Made by a program: the position numbers and the translations under genes
DNA from: Ignavibacteria bacterium
GTDB lineage: Bacteria > Bacteroidota > Ignavibacteria > Kapaibacteriales > UBA961
Direction of reading: 5' to 3'
Assembly (NCBI GenBank): GCA_947491315.1
Contig: CANLII010000008.1
Location: 22,595-86,594 of the forward strand
DNA length: 64,000 nt
The notes under the pieces: generated by a model
What the model saw: only the letters and a program-made list of their open reading frames with translations
Databases searched by the model: none
What the model was told of the DNA's origin: nothing
In this document: positions 36,240 through 45,456 of the stretch, one piece after another
How positions within the stretch are numbered: position 1 is the stretch's first letter
How the letters are laid out: every line of letters starts with the position of its first letter

Positions 36240-37414
36240 CGTTTTTTCTTTTTCGATTTGGTATTTCCTTTTTGCTCTTCTTTACTTGTTTTTTGAGCAT
36301 CAAGCCAAGCTTTTGCTTTTTCATCTCCAAGATTTGCCGCTTTTGTGAAATAATCAACTTTTACTTCTTTTGCCGTTTCATCATAGAGAGAGCCAATTGC
36401 ATAATAGTACTTGGGATTGTCTTTATCCAATTGCAAACATTGATTCCAATATCCTGCCGCAATATGTTTTTCATTTTTGGATGCATGTACTAATCCGAGA
36501 GCATACCAATATTCCGGAACATTTGGTTGAATGGTCAATGCCTTTTGAATGAACTGAATGGCATTGGAATATTGAAGGAGATAATATGAAGTTAAACCGG
36601 CATTATAGAGTGACTTTACATGCAATGAGTCATAAAGTAGAGCATTCTTGAAATATCGATATGCCGTAATGGTATCACGATGTTCCAAACAAGCAAGTCC
36701 TGCATTATTGTAATAATTCGCATTGGACCTATCATTGAGGATTGCTGAGTTAAAGGAAGCAATTGCACTATCGGGAAAACCTGCTCCATAATAAAGCATG
36801 CCCAAATTATTATATGCTGGCGCAAAATCAGATTTTGCAGAGATGGATTTTTTTAAACTTTCCATCGCGCCGGATACATTGCCTTTGGCATTGAGAATGA
36901 ATGACAAATTATACCATGCCTCATGATTGAGTGAATCTACTTCCAAAGCTTTCTTGAAAGCCATTTCAGCAGTATCTGCACTATTCAATTGATTATATGC
37001 GGACCCCATTGCGGAATATGCATAACTTAGCTTTGGATTGATCGAAATGGAACGAGCATAAGATTTAATTGCTGAAGATGGAATATTTCCGAATGCATAA
37101 GCATCACCTATCTGTTTCCAGAGATAGGCATCCAAAGAATCAATCTCCAAAGCTGATTTATACACCAATATTGCGGAACTGATTTCTCCAATTTGAGCCA
37201 AACATTCACCCTTGGCTTTGAGAATATCAAGTTGCTTCCCATTTTTAGTCAGAAGTGAATCATAATACGGAATAGCTTCCTTATACATTTGTATTGACTT
37301 CAATGAATCCGCAGTAACTTTCATTGCATTCACCTCATCAGGAACATAGGCAATCACAGATATGTTCGATGAGAGTAAAACCAAGGTACATAGCATGGAA
37401 AACAAACATTTCAT
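36236..37414 (-). CDS. secreted TPR-repeat protein
   Basis: About 392 residues with a signal peptide (to VIAYV) and nine or ten tetratricopeptide repeats, for example LDAYLWKQIGDAYAFGNIPSSAIKSYARSISINP and APAYNNLGMLYYGAGFPDSAIASFNSAIL. It ends in a Lys-rich tail. TPRs are protein-binding scaffolds; here it probably acts in the periplasm. The start at ATG 37414 gives a clean signal peptide, but this start lies inside the divergent gene that starts at 37395. First gene of the minus-strand run to trhO. Confidence 0.85.
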   Translation of the reverse strand: MKCLFSMLCTLVLLSSNISVIAYVPDEVNAMKVTADSLKSIQMYKEAIPYYDSLLTKNGKQLDILKAKGECLAQIGEISSAILVYKSALEIDSLDAYLWKQIGDAYAFGNIPSSAIKSYARSISINPKLSYAYSAMGSAYNQLNSADTAEMAFKKALEVDSLNHEAWYNLSFILNAKGNVSGAMESLKKSISAKSDFAPAYNNLGMLYYGAGFPDSAIASFNSAILNDRSNANYYNNAGLACLEHRDTITAYRYFKNALLYDSLHVKSLYNAGLTSYYLLQYSNAIQFIQKALTIQPNVPEYWYALGLVHASKNEKHIAAGYWNQCLQLDKDNPKYYYAIGSLYDETAKEVKVDYFTKAANLGDEKAKAWLDAQKTSKEEQKGNTKSKKKKR

Positions 37415-37997
37415 AAAATTCACCATTGTAAGTTGTTTCTTTATAATCTGCATGAGCATTTCTGCTTCTGCGGAACAATATGATTCTCTTCTTCAATCAT
37501 TTAATATGGAAAGAATCGCAATTCAAAAAACAGGAATGCAAACCCTTGGTCTATGGGCATTGTCAAATATCGCCATCGGCTCCATTGCTTCATTTTCCAC
37601 GACCGGTGAAAAACAAGCTTTCTGGCAAATGAATGCCGGTTGGAATATTGTCAATGCAGGAATTGCCGGAATGGGATATTTTTCTCAAACAATTCCAACA
37701 ACACTATCAGCATCGATACAAGAACAACATTCAATCGAAACTATTCTTGCAGTTAATGCTGGTCTAGATCTTGCCTATATCATCGGCGGATTCTATCTAA
37801 AAGAGAGAGCAAAATCTTCGGCTAATCCAGAGCGATTACAAGGCTTCGGTAATGCAATCATAGTGCAAGGTGCTTTTCTTTTTGCATTTGATGCAATTCT
37901 CTATGCAGTAAATGTGCATCATGGAAAAGAATTGATGTCAATAGTCCAATCCATAAGCATAACTCCTCAGGGAATCGGTCTGAATATCACTTTTTAA
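37395..37997 (+). CDS. exported membrane protein of unknown function
   Basis: A 200-residue protein with a signal peptide (residues 1-23, ending ISASA/EQYDS) and three or four hydrophobic stretches, such as LGLWALSNIAIGSIASF, ILAVNAGLDLAYIIGGFYL and AIIVQGAFLFAFDAILYAVNV. The pattern recalls a small conserved Bacteroidota family (DUF6992-like), but I am not certain. The 5' coding end overlaps the divergent TPR gene by 20 bp, and the 3' end overlaps the convergent TPR lipoprotein gene by 4 bp. Confidence 0.72.
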   Translation: MENKHFIKFTIVSCFFIICMSISASAEQYDSLLQSFNMERIAIQKTGMQTLGLWALSNIAIGSIASFSTTGEKQAFWQMNAGWNIVNAGIAGMGYFSQTIPTTLSASIQEQHSIETILAVNAGLDLAYIIGGFYLKERAKSSANPERLQGFGNAIIVQGAFLFAFDAILYAVNVHHGKELMSIVQSISITPQGIGLNITF

Positions 37998-38872
37998 AAA
38001 GCAATATTGTTTTTTCTGCAAATTTCAGCAGCAGGAGCATATCCAAGCGAAGCAGATTGTTTCAAATGCTGCAATGACATTTCTTGATTACCCATCTTGT
38101 CATAACAAACTGCAAGATTATTATGTGCTACAGCATGATCCGGATGAGCTTTGATGACATCCGAAAATGCCTTCACAGCTTGTGGATATTCATTTCTCCA
38201 GAAATAATATAATCCCACATTGTTTCCTGCCTCAGCAGGATTTCCGAGCTTATTGTGAATTGCCGACAATTCCACATATACATCGGTGTATTTTGGATTC
38301 AATGCAATGGCTTTATTATAAGCATTCAAAGCATCTTGAAGTTGACCCAGCATTGCATAACTATTACCCATATTATAATGGGCCTCAACAAATTCCGGAT
38401 TTAATTTGATCGCTTTTTTCAATTCATCTATTGATTTCTTGAATTCCTTCTTGGTATGATATGTAACCGCGATATTATTGAATCCAAGAGCTGAATCAGG
38501 TTTGATTTCAATTGCGGAATTATACACTTCAATTGCTTTATCATACTCTCCCTTTCTTGTCAGAACAAATCCCAAAGAATACAATACATCAAGATTCTTG
38601 GAATCAATCGATTTTGCTTTTTCTAATTGTTCTATGGCTTTATCTTGTTTATTGTCAAGGAGATACAACTTACTTTGCAATACATGTGCTTCAATACTTG
38701 ACGGATTTTCTATAAGTGCTTCTCCTATAGCTTTTTGAGCATTCTCCATCTCGCCGGCACGCATATACATTTCAGCTTTCAAAGTGGCAAATTCAGCCAT
38801 GTCGGGATGTTTTGTGCATGCATTCAGCAAGAACAGTCCAAAGCATAGAAAAAGTGGAGTTAATGCCTTCAT
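37994..38872 (-). CDS. TPR-repeat lipoprotein
   Basis: A 292-residue lipoprotein (lipobox LLNAC, Cys near residue 19) made of about seven TPR units, including KNLDVLYSLGFVLTRKGEYDKAIEVYNSAIEIKP and VEAHYNMGNSYAMLGQLQDALNAYNKAIALNP. It resembles NlpI/PilF-type outer-membrane scaffolds only in architecture. It is separated from the other TPR gene by one + strand gene, so the two are not one operon. Confidence 0.87.
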   Translation of the reverse strand: MKALTPLFLCFGLFLLNACTKHPDMAEFATLKAEMYMRAGEMENAQKAIGEALIENPSSIEAHVLQSKLYLLDNKQDKAIEQLEKAKSIDSKNLDVLYSLGFVLTRKGEYDKAIEVYNSAIEIKPDSALGFNNIAVTYHTKKEFKKSIDELKKAIKLNPEFVEAHYNMGNSYAMLGQLQDALNAYNKAIALNPKYTDVYVELSAIHNKLGNPAEAGNNVGLYYFWRNEYPQAVKAFSDVIKAHPDHAVAHNNLAVCYDKMGNQEMSLQHLKQSASLGYAPAAEICRKNNIAF

Positions 38873-38923
38873 TGGAATGACCCATTACTATTATTGAATA
38901 TGTCTTTATCTTAAAAGACATGG

Positions 38924-38950
38924 CAAAAATACGAGTTTCCCATCTATCAA
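38924..38950 (-). promoter_or_regulatory. candidate promoter of TPR lipoprotein gene
   Basis: On the minus strand TATTTTTG (38931-38924) fits the TAnnTTTG element, with TTG (38950-38948) 16 bp upstream. The distance to the start at 38872 leaves a leader of roughly 45 bp. The -33 match is partial and the spacing is a little short. Confidence 0.33.
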
Positions 38951-38974
38951 GCCATTATGTATGTTCTGAGGATG

Positions 38975-38982
38975 TATTTTTG
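38975..38982 (+). promoter_or_regulatory. candidate -7 element immediately before lpxB
   Basis: TATTTTTG fits TAnnTTTG and ends 4 bp before ATG 38987. If used, transcription would start at or very near the start codon, giving a leaderless message. No good -33 element is seen. Confidence 0.22.
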
Positions 38983-38986
38983 CAAG

Positions 38987-40081
38987 ATGTCAAAACGAAT
39001 ATTCATAGTTGCCGGCGAAATGTCGGGAGATATACATGGTGCTTTGCTCATGGAGCAATTGCAATTGCTTTTGCCTGATTGTATTATCGAAGGCATTGGC
39101 GGACCCTCCATGGAAGCTCGTGGACTTCGCTCAATTGTAGAGTTTTCCCAAATGAATGTTTCTGGTTTTCTGGAAGTAGTCAAGTCTTATCCAAAACTTC
39201 TTTCAATATTACGGCAAGCCAAGCAGGCATTAAGCAATGGTGAATATGATGCATTCATTGCAATCGATTATCCGGGTTTTAATATGCGTCTCGGTGCATT
39301 TGCCAAATCTCTGAATATACACTCCATTTGCTATATCGCACCTCAGTTATGGGCTTGGGGTGAGTCCAGAATTGAACAGGTGAAACAATCATATGACACA
39401 GTTTTAACGGTTCTTCCATTCGAAGAAACATTTTTCGCAAAACATTCCGTTCAAGCACCTTTTGTTGGTCATCCATTATTGGATAGACCATATATGAAAG
39501 ATATTTCTCGAGAAAGAGACTCTGCATTGATATGTCTCATGCCTGGGTCTCGCATGCAAGAGATCAAACATCATCTTCCGATATTGGAACAGATTGCCAA
39601 AGAGTTGATATCCAAGTCATATGAACCTGTGTATTGCATTCCCAAGCATTTGCATGCAGTAGTGCAGAATTCGATCAATTCGAAAAGTCAGATTTCTCAT
39701 GATACCCCAAATATCATGTCAATTGCCAAAGCGGGAATTGTAAAAATGGGGACCAGTACATTGGAATCGGCTTTGATGAATATGCCAATGATAAGTTATT
39801 ATTCCACATCCTGGATTTCATATCAAATCTCCCGATCAAAAATCACATTACCATGGATTGCACTTCCAAATATTCTACTTGGGAAAACACTCATTCCTGA
39901 ATTCATACAACAAGATGCGAATCCTGATCAGATGTTGACTGGGATATTATCACTTCTATCAGAACAAGAGCTTCACAATCAAATCAAAGGTTTTGACGAG
40001 ATTCGGACGATATTGGGAGGACCGGGCGCTTCGGAAAGAGCAGCCCAGATGATTGCCGATATTCTGGCATTGAGGAAATAA
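38987..40081 (+). CDS. lpxB: lipid-A-disaccharide synthase
   Basis: GT19 enzyme joining UDP-2,3-diacylglucosamine and lipid X to form the lipid A disaccharide at the inner membrane. About 364 residues. The N-terminus IFIVAGEMSGDIHGALLMEQL is the family signature; YIAPQLWAWGESRI, FVGHPLLD, CLMPGSRMQEIKHHLPI and KMGTSTLESALM follow in the normal order. I chose ATG 38987, directly before SKRIFIVAGE; the open frame extends to 38957. It is 2 bp from the acyltransferase gene. Confidence 0.95.
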   Translation: MSKRIFIVAGEMSGDIHGALLMEQLQLLLPDCIIEGIGGPSMEARGLRSIVEFSQMNVSGFLEVVKSYPKLLSILRQAKQALSNGEYDAFIAIDYPGFNMRLGAFAKSLNIHSICYIAPQLWAWGESRIEQVKQSYDTVLTVLPFEETFFAKHSVQAPFVGHPLLDRPYMKDISRERDSALICLMPGSRMQEIKHHLPILEQIAKELISKSYEPVYCIPKHLHAVVQNSINSKSQISHDTPNIMSIAKAGIVKMGTSTLESALMNMPMISYYSTSWISYQISRSKITLPWIALPNILLGKTLIPEFIQQDANPDQMLTGILSLLSEQELHNQIKGFDEIRTILGGPGASERAAQMIADILALRK

Positions 40082-40083
40082 CC

Positions 40084-40683
40084 ATGTTGATTCAAGCCGG
40101 CATACTACTTTTGCGATTGATAGCAAGCACATGGAGATATACTAAAAGTGGTACTATTCCCGGAATAGAACCATCAGTCATTGCATTTTGGCATGAGTAT
40201 ATGCTGCCGGGTTGGCATCATCATGGAAATGTACATTCCATAGCACTGGTATCACAAAGCAAAGATGGAACCATACTGTCTCGATTATTACAACAATGGG
40301 GAATCACTGCTGTTCGTGGAAGTAGTTCGAATTCAGGAAAAGAAGCTTTGGCAGAGGCAATAGAACAAGTCAAGAATGGAGCTACGCTTCTTCTCACTCC
40401 GGATGGTCCGAGAGGACCCCGCAGAATATTCAAAGCCGGAGCTATTATAGCGGCACAAAGAGCCGGTGTGCCATTATATCTCGCGAAAATCAATGAATCT
40501 CGAGTATTTGTGTTTCAAAAAAGTTGGGATAGATTTAGATTACCGCTTCCATTTGCAAAGATTCACATAGAGTATATATCTATCTCCATACCACAAAATC
40601 ACACTGAAAAAGAATATATAGATTCCGTAATTTCCGAGTGCCAATCACTCTTGAATGGAGAGTCCATATGTATGGATCCGTGA
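40084..40683 (+). CDS. lysophospholipid acyltransferase-like protein (DUF374)
   Basis: A 199-residue protein of the DUF374/LPLAT-like group. The N-terminal hydrophobic segment is followed by IAFWHEYMLPGWHHH, SQSKDGTILSRLLQQWGITAVRGSSSNSG, and LTPDGPRGPRR, which match the block pattern of this family (catalytic His region, RGSSS, and DGPRGP). Its position between lpxB and lpxK suggests a role in lipid A or Kdo-lipid A acylation, though the donor and acceptor are not fixed. Confidence 0.87.
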   Translation: MLIQAGILLLRLIASTWRYTKSGTIPGIEPSVIAFWHEYMLPGWHHHGNVHSIALVSQSKDGTILSRLLQQWGITAVRGSSSNSGKEALAEAIEQVKNGATLLLTPDGPRGPRRIFKAGAIIAAQRAGVPLYLAKINESRVFVFQKSWDRFRLPLPFAKIHIEYISISIPQNHTEKEYIDSVISECQSLLNGESICMDP

Positions 40684-41672
40684 TCAAAATCAGAAATCAT
40701 TGTTTCGACAAAGGTTTCTTGAGCATAGTCAAAGCGATAGTGCCTGTGATAAGCATTGGAAATCTTGCAGTCGGTGGCACGGGAAAAACTCCATTCACAC
40801 TCATGCTTGCACGAATAATGCGCGATCTGAATATTCCGGTTTCACTCCTTTCCAGTGGATATGGAAGATCAAGCATTGGAGAAATTATTGTAGTTTCCCA
40901 AGGAACGCTAAGACCCGAAATCACTCCGGAAGAAGCAGGTGATGAAGTTTATATGCATGCTCTTAGCGGACTATATGAAACAATCATCGCAAATAAACCT
41001 AAGTATAAAAGCATTGACCATTTCTCAACTCCAATAGTGATTGATGATGGTTTTCAGCATAGAAAGATACATCGCGATATAGACATCGTATTAGTAAGCA
41101 AGAAAGATCTCACTGATTCACTACTTCCATTCGGAAGAATGCGTGAGCCTCTTGCATCTCTCAACAGGGCAGATATCATTGTTTGCACCGATGATGCACC
41201 TAAAGAAGCATTTGCTCCTTACATGAAATCAAATGCACTATTTTGTAGAACAGCATCCATCATGAAAGCACCCTATCCATTGGATGAATATGTGTCATCA
41301 TTCAATGAATATTCTCATTGTGAGATCACTGATCCTGTCATGGCAATTGCGGGCATAGCAAATCCGGAGCGTTTTTTGGACTCATTGACAAAGAATGGGA
41401 TAATAGTCAAACATCATCATTGGTTGAAAGATCATGCTCAGTATGATACATCAATGATTGAACAACTTTGTAATGAAGCCTTAGAACATCAATGCTCCAC
41501 GATTGTCTTCACTTCAAAAGATGCAGTAAAATTACAGGCATTTTCTTCACATTTTGCATCAAAAGGCATTCATGTCCTTGGCATACCTATCTTTTTTGAA
41601 TGCATCGAAGGCAAGGAAGAATTGATGTCAACAATCAACAGACTTTGTTCACCATTTATTCAATCAATATGA
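40668..41672 (+). CDS. lpxK: tetraacyldisaccharide 4'-kinase
   Basis: Phosphorylates the 4' position of the lipid A disaccharide. The kinase P-loop is SIGNLAVGGTGKTP near residue 32, with VIDDGFQHRKIHRDIDIVLV near residue 125. About 334 residues from ATG 40668, 16 bp inside the previous gene. An in-frame GTG at 40638 would add ten residues and give an N-terminus closer to family length, so the start is uncertain. The stop overlaps the amidotransferase start as ATGA. Confidence 0.94.
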   Translation: MYGSVIKIRNHCFDKGFLSIVKAIVPVISIGNLAVGGTGKTPFTLMLARIMRDLNIPVSLLSSGYGRSSIGEIIVVSQGTLRPEITPEEAGDEVYMHALSGLYETIIANKPKYKSIDHFSTPIVIDDGFQHRKIHRDIDIVLVSKKDLTDSLLPFGRMREPLASLNRADIIVCTDDAPKEAFAPYMKSNALFCRTASIMKAPYPLDEYVSSFNEYSHCEITDPVMAIAGIANPERFLDSLTKNGIIVKHHHWLKDHAQYDTSMIEQLCNEALEHQCSTIVFTSKDAVKLQAFSSHFASKGIHVLGIPIFFECIEGKEELMSTINRLCSPFIQSI

Positions 41673-42382
41673 TCATTGCATTCTCTCATATACAGCAGGC
41701 CGATGGGCCATCGAATTATGAAAAGTGGTTAAGCCATTTTGGTGGCGACATACAATTCATTGCTTTGAATGAATATCCCAAAGAGGACTATTCATCGATA
41801 CTTCAAACATGCAGTGGTTTGTTGTTTACCGGTGGAGCAGATGTTCATCCTGCAAAATATGGGATGGAGCATCGCATTGCTGAATGTACAACTGAACCCG
41901 AACGCGATGAAAAAGAAACATTGATTCAAGAGATTGCACTCAATGTGAATCTTCCCATTATTTCCATTTGCCGAGGCGAACAATTTTTCGCAGTAATGCA
42001 AGGTGGTTCGCTGATCATCGACATTCCAACAGATATCGGAACGGAATATCAACATCATCAGCTGGATGGCAAGGATGGTATGCATCCAATCATCATTGAA
42101 CCAAGAACATTGGTTCACAAACTGATCAAGACAGAAGAAGCTATCGTCAATAGCGCACATCATCAAGCTGTTTCAAAGCTTCCGGACATACTCATTGCTT
42201 CCTCAAAAGCTCCGGATGGCATCATAGAATCCATTGAGTGGTCTGATCCAACTGGCAAACCCTTTTTTCTTGGCGTGCAATGGCATCCGGAAAGAATGGA
42301 TTATGATTCACCAAGTTCTTCAGCAATAGCTCAGCATTTTCTTATGGAAGCAGAATCTTATTCATTACTTCTACGCTCATGA
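41669..42382 (+). CDS. class I glutamine amidotransferase, peptidase C26/PuuD-like
   Basis: A 237-residue gamma-glutamyl hydrolase-type protein. The triad is visible: nucleophile Cys101 in SICRGEQFFAVMQGG, and His206 with Glu208 in GVQWHPERMD. The N-terminal GLLFTGGADVHPAKYG is also typical. PuuD-type enzymes cleave gamma-glutamyl-GABA; related enzymes act on other gamma-glutamyl amides. The linkage to lpxK (ATGA) and to the downstream secreted protein (ATGA) suggests co-expression but gives no substrate. Confidence 0.9.
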   Translation: MIIAFSHIQQADGPSNYEKWLSHFGGDIQFIALNEYPKEDYSSILQTCSGLLFTGGADVHPAKYGMEHRIAECTTEPERDEKETLIQEIALNVNLPIISICRGEQFFAVMQGGSLIIDIPTDIGTEYQHHQLDGKDGMHPIIIEPRTLVHKLIKTEEAIVNSAHHQAVSKLPDILIASSKAPDGIIESIEWSDPTGKPFFLGVQWHPERMDYDSPSSSAIAQHFLMEAESYSLLLRS

Positions 42383-45366
42383 AACAACTCCTACTCATTC
42401 TTTCCTTGGGATTGATCTGTGCCACTATACCGTTTTTCTATCAGGATTCCTCTTCCGAATCGGCTCTTGAGATTGGTCCGAGAGAACGCTATATGCGCAT
42501 GCTCTTGGCGGACCCCTCAACAGGTGAGATTCCACGAAATGCAAGAGCGCATGAATTGGCATTTGCCAAACGATTCAAAGGAAAAACAACTTCCGATGCA
42601 TTTGCAAAAGTGCAAGCAAATGATCAATGGTCTTTTGCCGGACCAAATGCCTTGGGAGGTAGAACCAGAGCCATAGCGCAAGATATCACCAATGAACAGA
42701 CTCTCATTGCCGCGGGCATATCCAGTGGAATATTCAAAAGCACTGATTTGGGAAAAACATGGAGAAAGACACTCCGCAATGATCAATTGCCATCGATAAC
42801 AAGCATTGTGCAGGATCAAAGACCGGGTAAAACACAAAGATGGTATGCAGGAACAGGTGAATTTTATGGTAATTCATCAGATCTCAATGGCGATGGAATC
42901 TATCTCAGCACCGATGCGGGTGAATCTTGGGAATTATTGCCATCTACGCAATCAAAAACACCCAATACATGGGATGGTGCTTTTGAATTTGTGTATTCAG
43001 TCGCAATGGATCAATCTAATCTTCAGCAAGATGAACTCTATGCCGCAACTGCGCTTGGAGGAATACATCGCTCAACAGATGGTGGCAAAACATTCCGTGC
43101 CGTACTCGGCGGACTTGGCAATCAATTTTCTCTAGGCACGGAAGTGGTAGTCACGCCAAGCGGTATAGTCTATGCAACGATGAGTCAAATCGGAGGAGGT
43201 GGCGCAACCTCCAAATCAAAAGGTATTTGGAGATCTAATGATGGCCTCAAATGGGTCAATATCACTCCCGCCGAATTTCCCGCGGAATCATATCGGATAG
43301 TTATTGAAGTCAATCCCAAAGATGAAAATCAACTATTCTTTTTTGGATTTACACCCAATTCCGGAAAACGCTCCACAAATTTCAGAGGCGATGTTGAATG
43401 GAATAGTTTATGGCAATATCGATATGTATCAGGTGATGGTTCAGGTTCGGGCGGTTCATGGGAAGACAGATCCTCAAATCTTCCAAATCTTGGCGGTGAA
43501 TTCGGTAATCTCATCACACAGTCCGGTTATGATTTGGTTGTGAAAGTTCATCCACTCGATACCAATGTGCTATTCATCGGTGGAACAAATCTCTTCCGTT
43601 CATCTAGTGGATTTAAAGACACACTTCAAACAGCATGGATTGGTGGTTATAAGCCCGGCACAAAAAGACCGTATTTTGATATTTATCCCTCTCAACATCC
43701 GGATCAACATGCACTCATCTTTCTCAAATCAGATCCCCAAAAAGCGATTTCAGCAAATGATGGCGGACTCCAAATCACAGATGATTGCATCAAAGGAGCA
43801 ACCACTTGGCGAGAAATCAATGAAACATATATCACTTCTCAATTTTACACCATAGCAATTGATCATGGTGATCAGCATCGCAAAACAATCATGGGTGGTT
43901 TGCAAGACAATGGGACATATTTGACGAAAGGACTCAATCCACTCGATCCATGGAAAATGACTCTTACCTATGATGGAGCATTTTGCGCAATTGCCAAAAA
44001 TGCATCTCGATATTATATGTCTGCTCAGCAGGGAAGAATCGTTTCCATGAAATTGGATGATGAAGGGAATATTCTTGAAAAAGGCAGAATAGATCCTGCA
44101 GGTGGGAAAGACTATCTCTTTATCAATCCTTTCACATTGGATCATGCAAATGAGAATATCATGTATGTGGCAGGTGGAAGCATTCTTTGGCGCAATAATG
44201 ATCTTTCAACAGTACCGATGAATACTTGGGACTCAACCTCTGTCAATTGGGATAGTCTCAGTGCCACTAGACTTCCAGCAGGTGAATTAATCTCCTCGGT
44301 TTCTGCATCAGTAAAGCCCGCACATCGCGTGTATTATGGAACGAATAAAGGAAATCTCTATCGATTGGATGAATCTCAGACCGGAAATCCAATACCCAAA
44401 AATATCACGGGAAATGCATTTCCTGATGGCAATATCCAATCCATCGCAATTGATCCACGAGATGCAGACAATATGATCATCGTGTTTAGCAATTATAATG
44501 TCATCTCGCTGTTTCAATCTACAGATGGTGGTGATTCTTGGACAGCAATCGCTGGAAATCTTGAAGTTAATCCGAATGGCTCCGGGACCGGACCATCTTG
44601 TCGTTGGGCAGAAATCGTGCCTTTGACTTCAGGATTTAAAGTGTATGTCGGCACGAGCATCGGACTGTTCTCAACCGGAAATCTCAATGGTAATTTCACA
44701 TGCTGGGAGCAAGAAGGGAAAGATGTCATTGGTAATGCAGTGATAACCATGATGGATATCAGACATAGTGATGGATATATGGCAATTGCATCACATGGTG
44801 CAGGTGTGTTTTCAACAAACTCACATCAACTTCCTCCTAAAATTGCATCGCCCCAATTGATATATCCCGCTCAAGACACTAATTCCAATGCTACCCTCAT
44901 TCGATATTTCTGGGATATTCCTCAAGGGACCATATTCTCAAGACTGGAAGTATCAGAATTCGCTGATTTTTCGCAAATGACTTTCACACGCTCAAATATT
45001 CCGGCAGGTTTATATTCAGGACTTTCAGGTCTTAAATCTGGAAAGAGATATTTCTGGAGAGTATTTGCAGTGAATTCCTTCGGAGATTCTCATCCATCGG
45101 AAATACGCACCTTTACGATTGGAAATGTGAGTGATATAATAAATGCTAGAGATGATAAGACATATTATCTGAACAATATCATACATGTTTCTGAACAGCA
45201 TCAATCAATGCGATATTCTATTCTTGATATCAAAGGAAGAACAATGTTCTCAGGAATACTGCAAAATGGAGAATCCACCATTTCCGTGGAAAACCTCTCA
45301 AATGGCACATATTTGTTGGTATTACCCAATGCAAATAATCTTAAACCCTTTATTTTCAATAAGTAA
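42379..45366 (+). CDS. large secreted Asp-box/VPS10-like protein with T9SS sorting domain
   Basis: A 995-residue exported protein (signal segment residues 1-20). Repeated Asp-box motifs (STDLGKTWRK, STDAGESWEL, STDGGKTFRA, STDGGDSWTA) indicate a sortilin/sialidase-like beta-propeller across residues ~80-800. A fibronectin-like segment follows (YFWDIPQGTIFSRLEVSE), and the last ~75 residues (MRYSILDIKGRTMFSGIL...LSNGTYLLVL) resemble a T9SS type A sorting domain. The function is unknown; catalytic residues of sialidases are not evident. Confidence 0.88.
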   Translation: MKQLLLILSLGLICATIPFFYQDSSSESALEIGPRERYMRMLLADPSTGEIPRNARAHELAFAKRFKGKTTSDAFAKVQANDQWSFAGPNALGGRTRAIAQDITNEQTLIAAGISSGIFKSTDLGKTWRKTLRNDQLPSITSIVQDQRPGKTQRWYAGTGEFYGNSSDLNGDGIYLSTDAGESWELLPSTQSKTPNTWDGAFEFVYSVAMDQSNLQQDELYAATALGGIHRSTDGGKTFRAVLGGLGNQFSLGTEVVVTPSGIVYATMSQIGGGGATSKSKGIWRSNDGLKWVNITPAEFPAESYRIVIEVNPKDENQLFFFGFTPNSGKRSTNFRGDVEWNSLWQYRYVSGDGSGSGGSWEDRSSNLPNLGGEFGNLITQSGYDLVVKVHPLDTNVLFIGGTNLFRSSSGFKDTLQTAWIGGYKPGTKRPYFDIYPSQHPDQHALIFLKSDPQKAISANDGGLQITDDCIKGATTWREINETYITSQFYTIAIDHGDQHRKTIMGGLQDNGTYLTKGLNPLDPWKMTLTYDGAFCAIAKNASRYYMSAQQGRIVSMKLDDEGNILEKGRIDPAGGKDYLFINPFTLDHANENIMYVAGGSILWRNNDLSTVPMNTWDSTSVNWDSLSATRLPAGELISSVSASVKPAHRVYYGTNKGNLYRLDESQTGNPIPKNITGNAFPDGNIQSIAIDPRDADNMIIVFSNYNVISLFQSTDGGDSWTAIAGNLEVNPNGSGTGPSCRWAEIVPLTSGFKVYVGTSIGLFSTGNLNGNFTCWEQEGKDVIGNAVITMMDIRHSDGYMAIASHGAGVFSTNSHQLPPKIASPQLIYPAQDTNSNATLIRYFWDIPQGTIFSRLEVSEFADFSQMTFTRSNIPAGLYSGLSGLKSGKRYFWRVFAVNSFGDSHPSEIRTFTIGNVSDIINARDDKTYYLNNIIHVSEQHQSMRYSILDIKGRTMFSGILQNGESTISVENLSNGTYLLVLPNANNLKPFIFNK

Positions 45367-45422
45367 GCGTATTGTTAAGATATGGTAACATTAGAAGACA
45401 AGAGTACTCAACATCAATAATG

Positions 45423-45430
45423 TAATTTTG
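45423..45430 (+). promoter_or_regulatory. candidate -7 element for pst operon
   Basis: TAATTTTG fits TAnnTTTG, 27-34 bp before the pstS start, in a 90-bp gap. No -33 TTTG lies at the right distance, which would suit an activator-dependent promoter. A 5-bp inverted repeat TGTTA-N8-TAACA at 45373-45390 sits upstream. I did not see a canonical Pho box. Confidence 0.33.
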
Positions 45431-45456
45431 GTCATTGTTCTCAAAAGAGTGTTTCT

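Noticed and set aside
45367..45456. Pho box upstream of pstS
   Set aside because: No pair of CTGTCAT-like 7-bp repeats is present; only a weak 5-bp inverted repeat.
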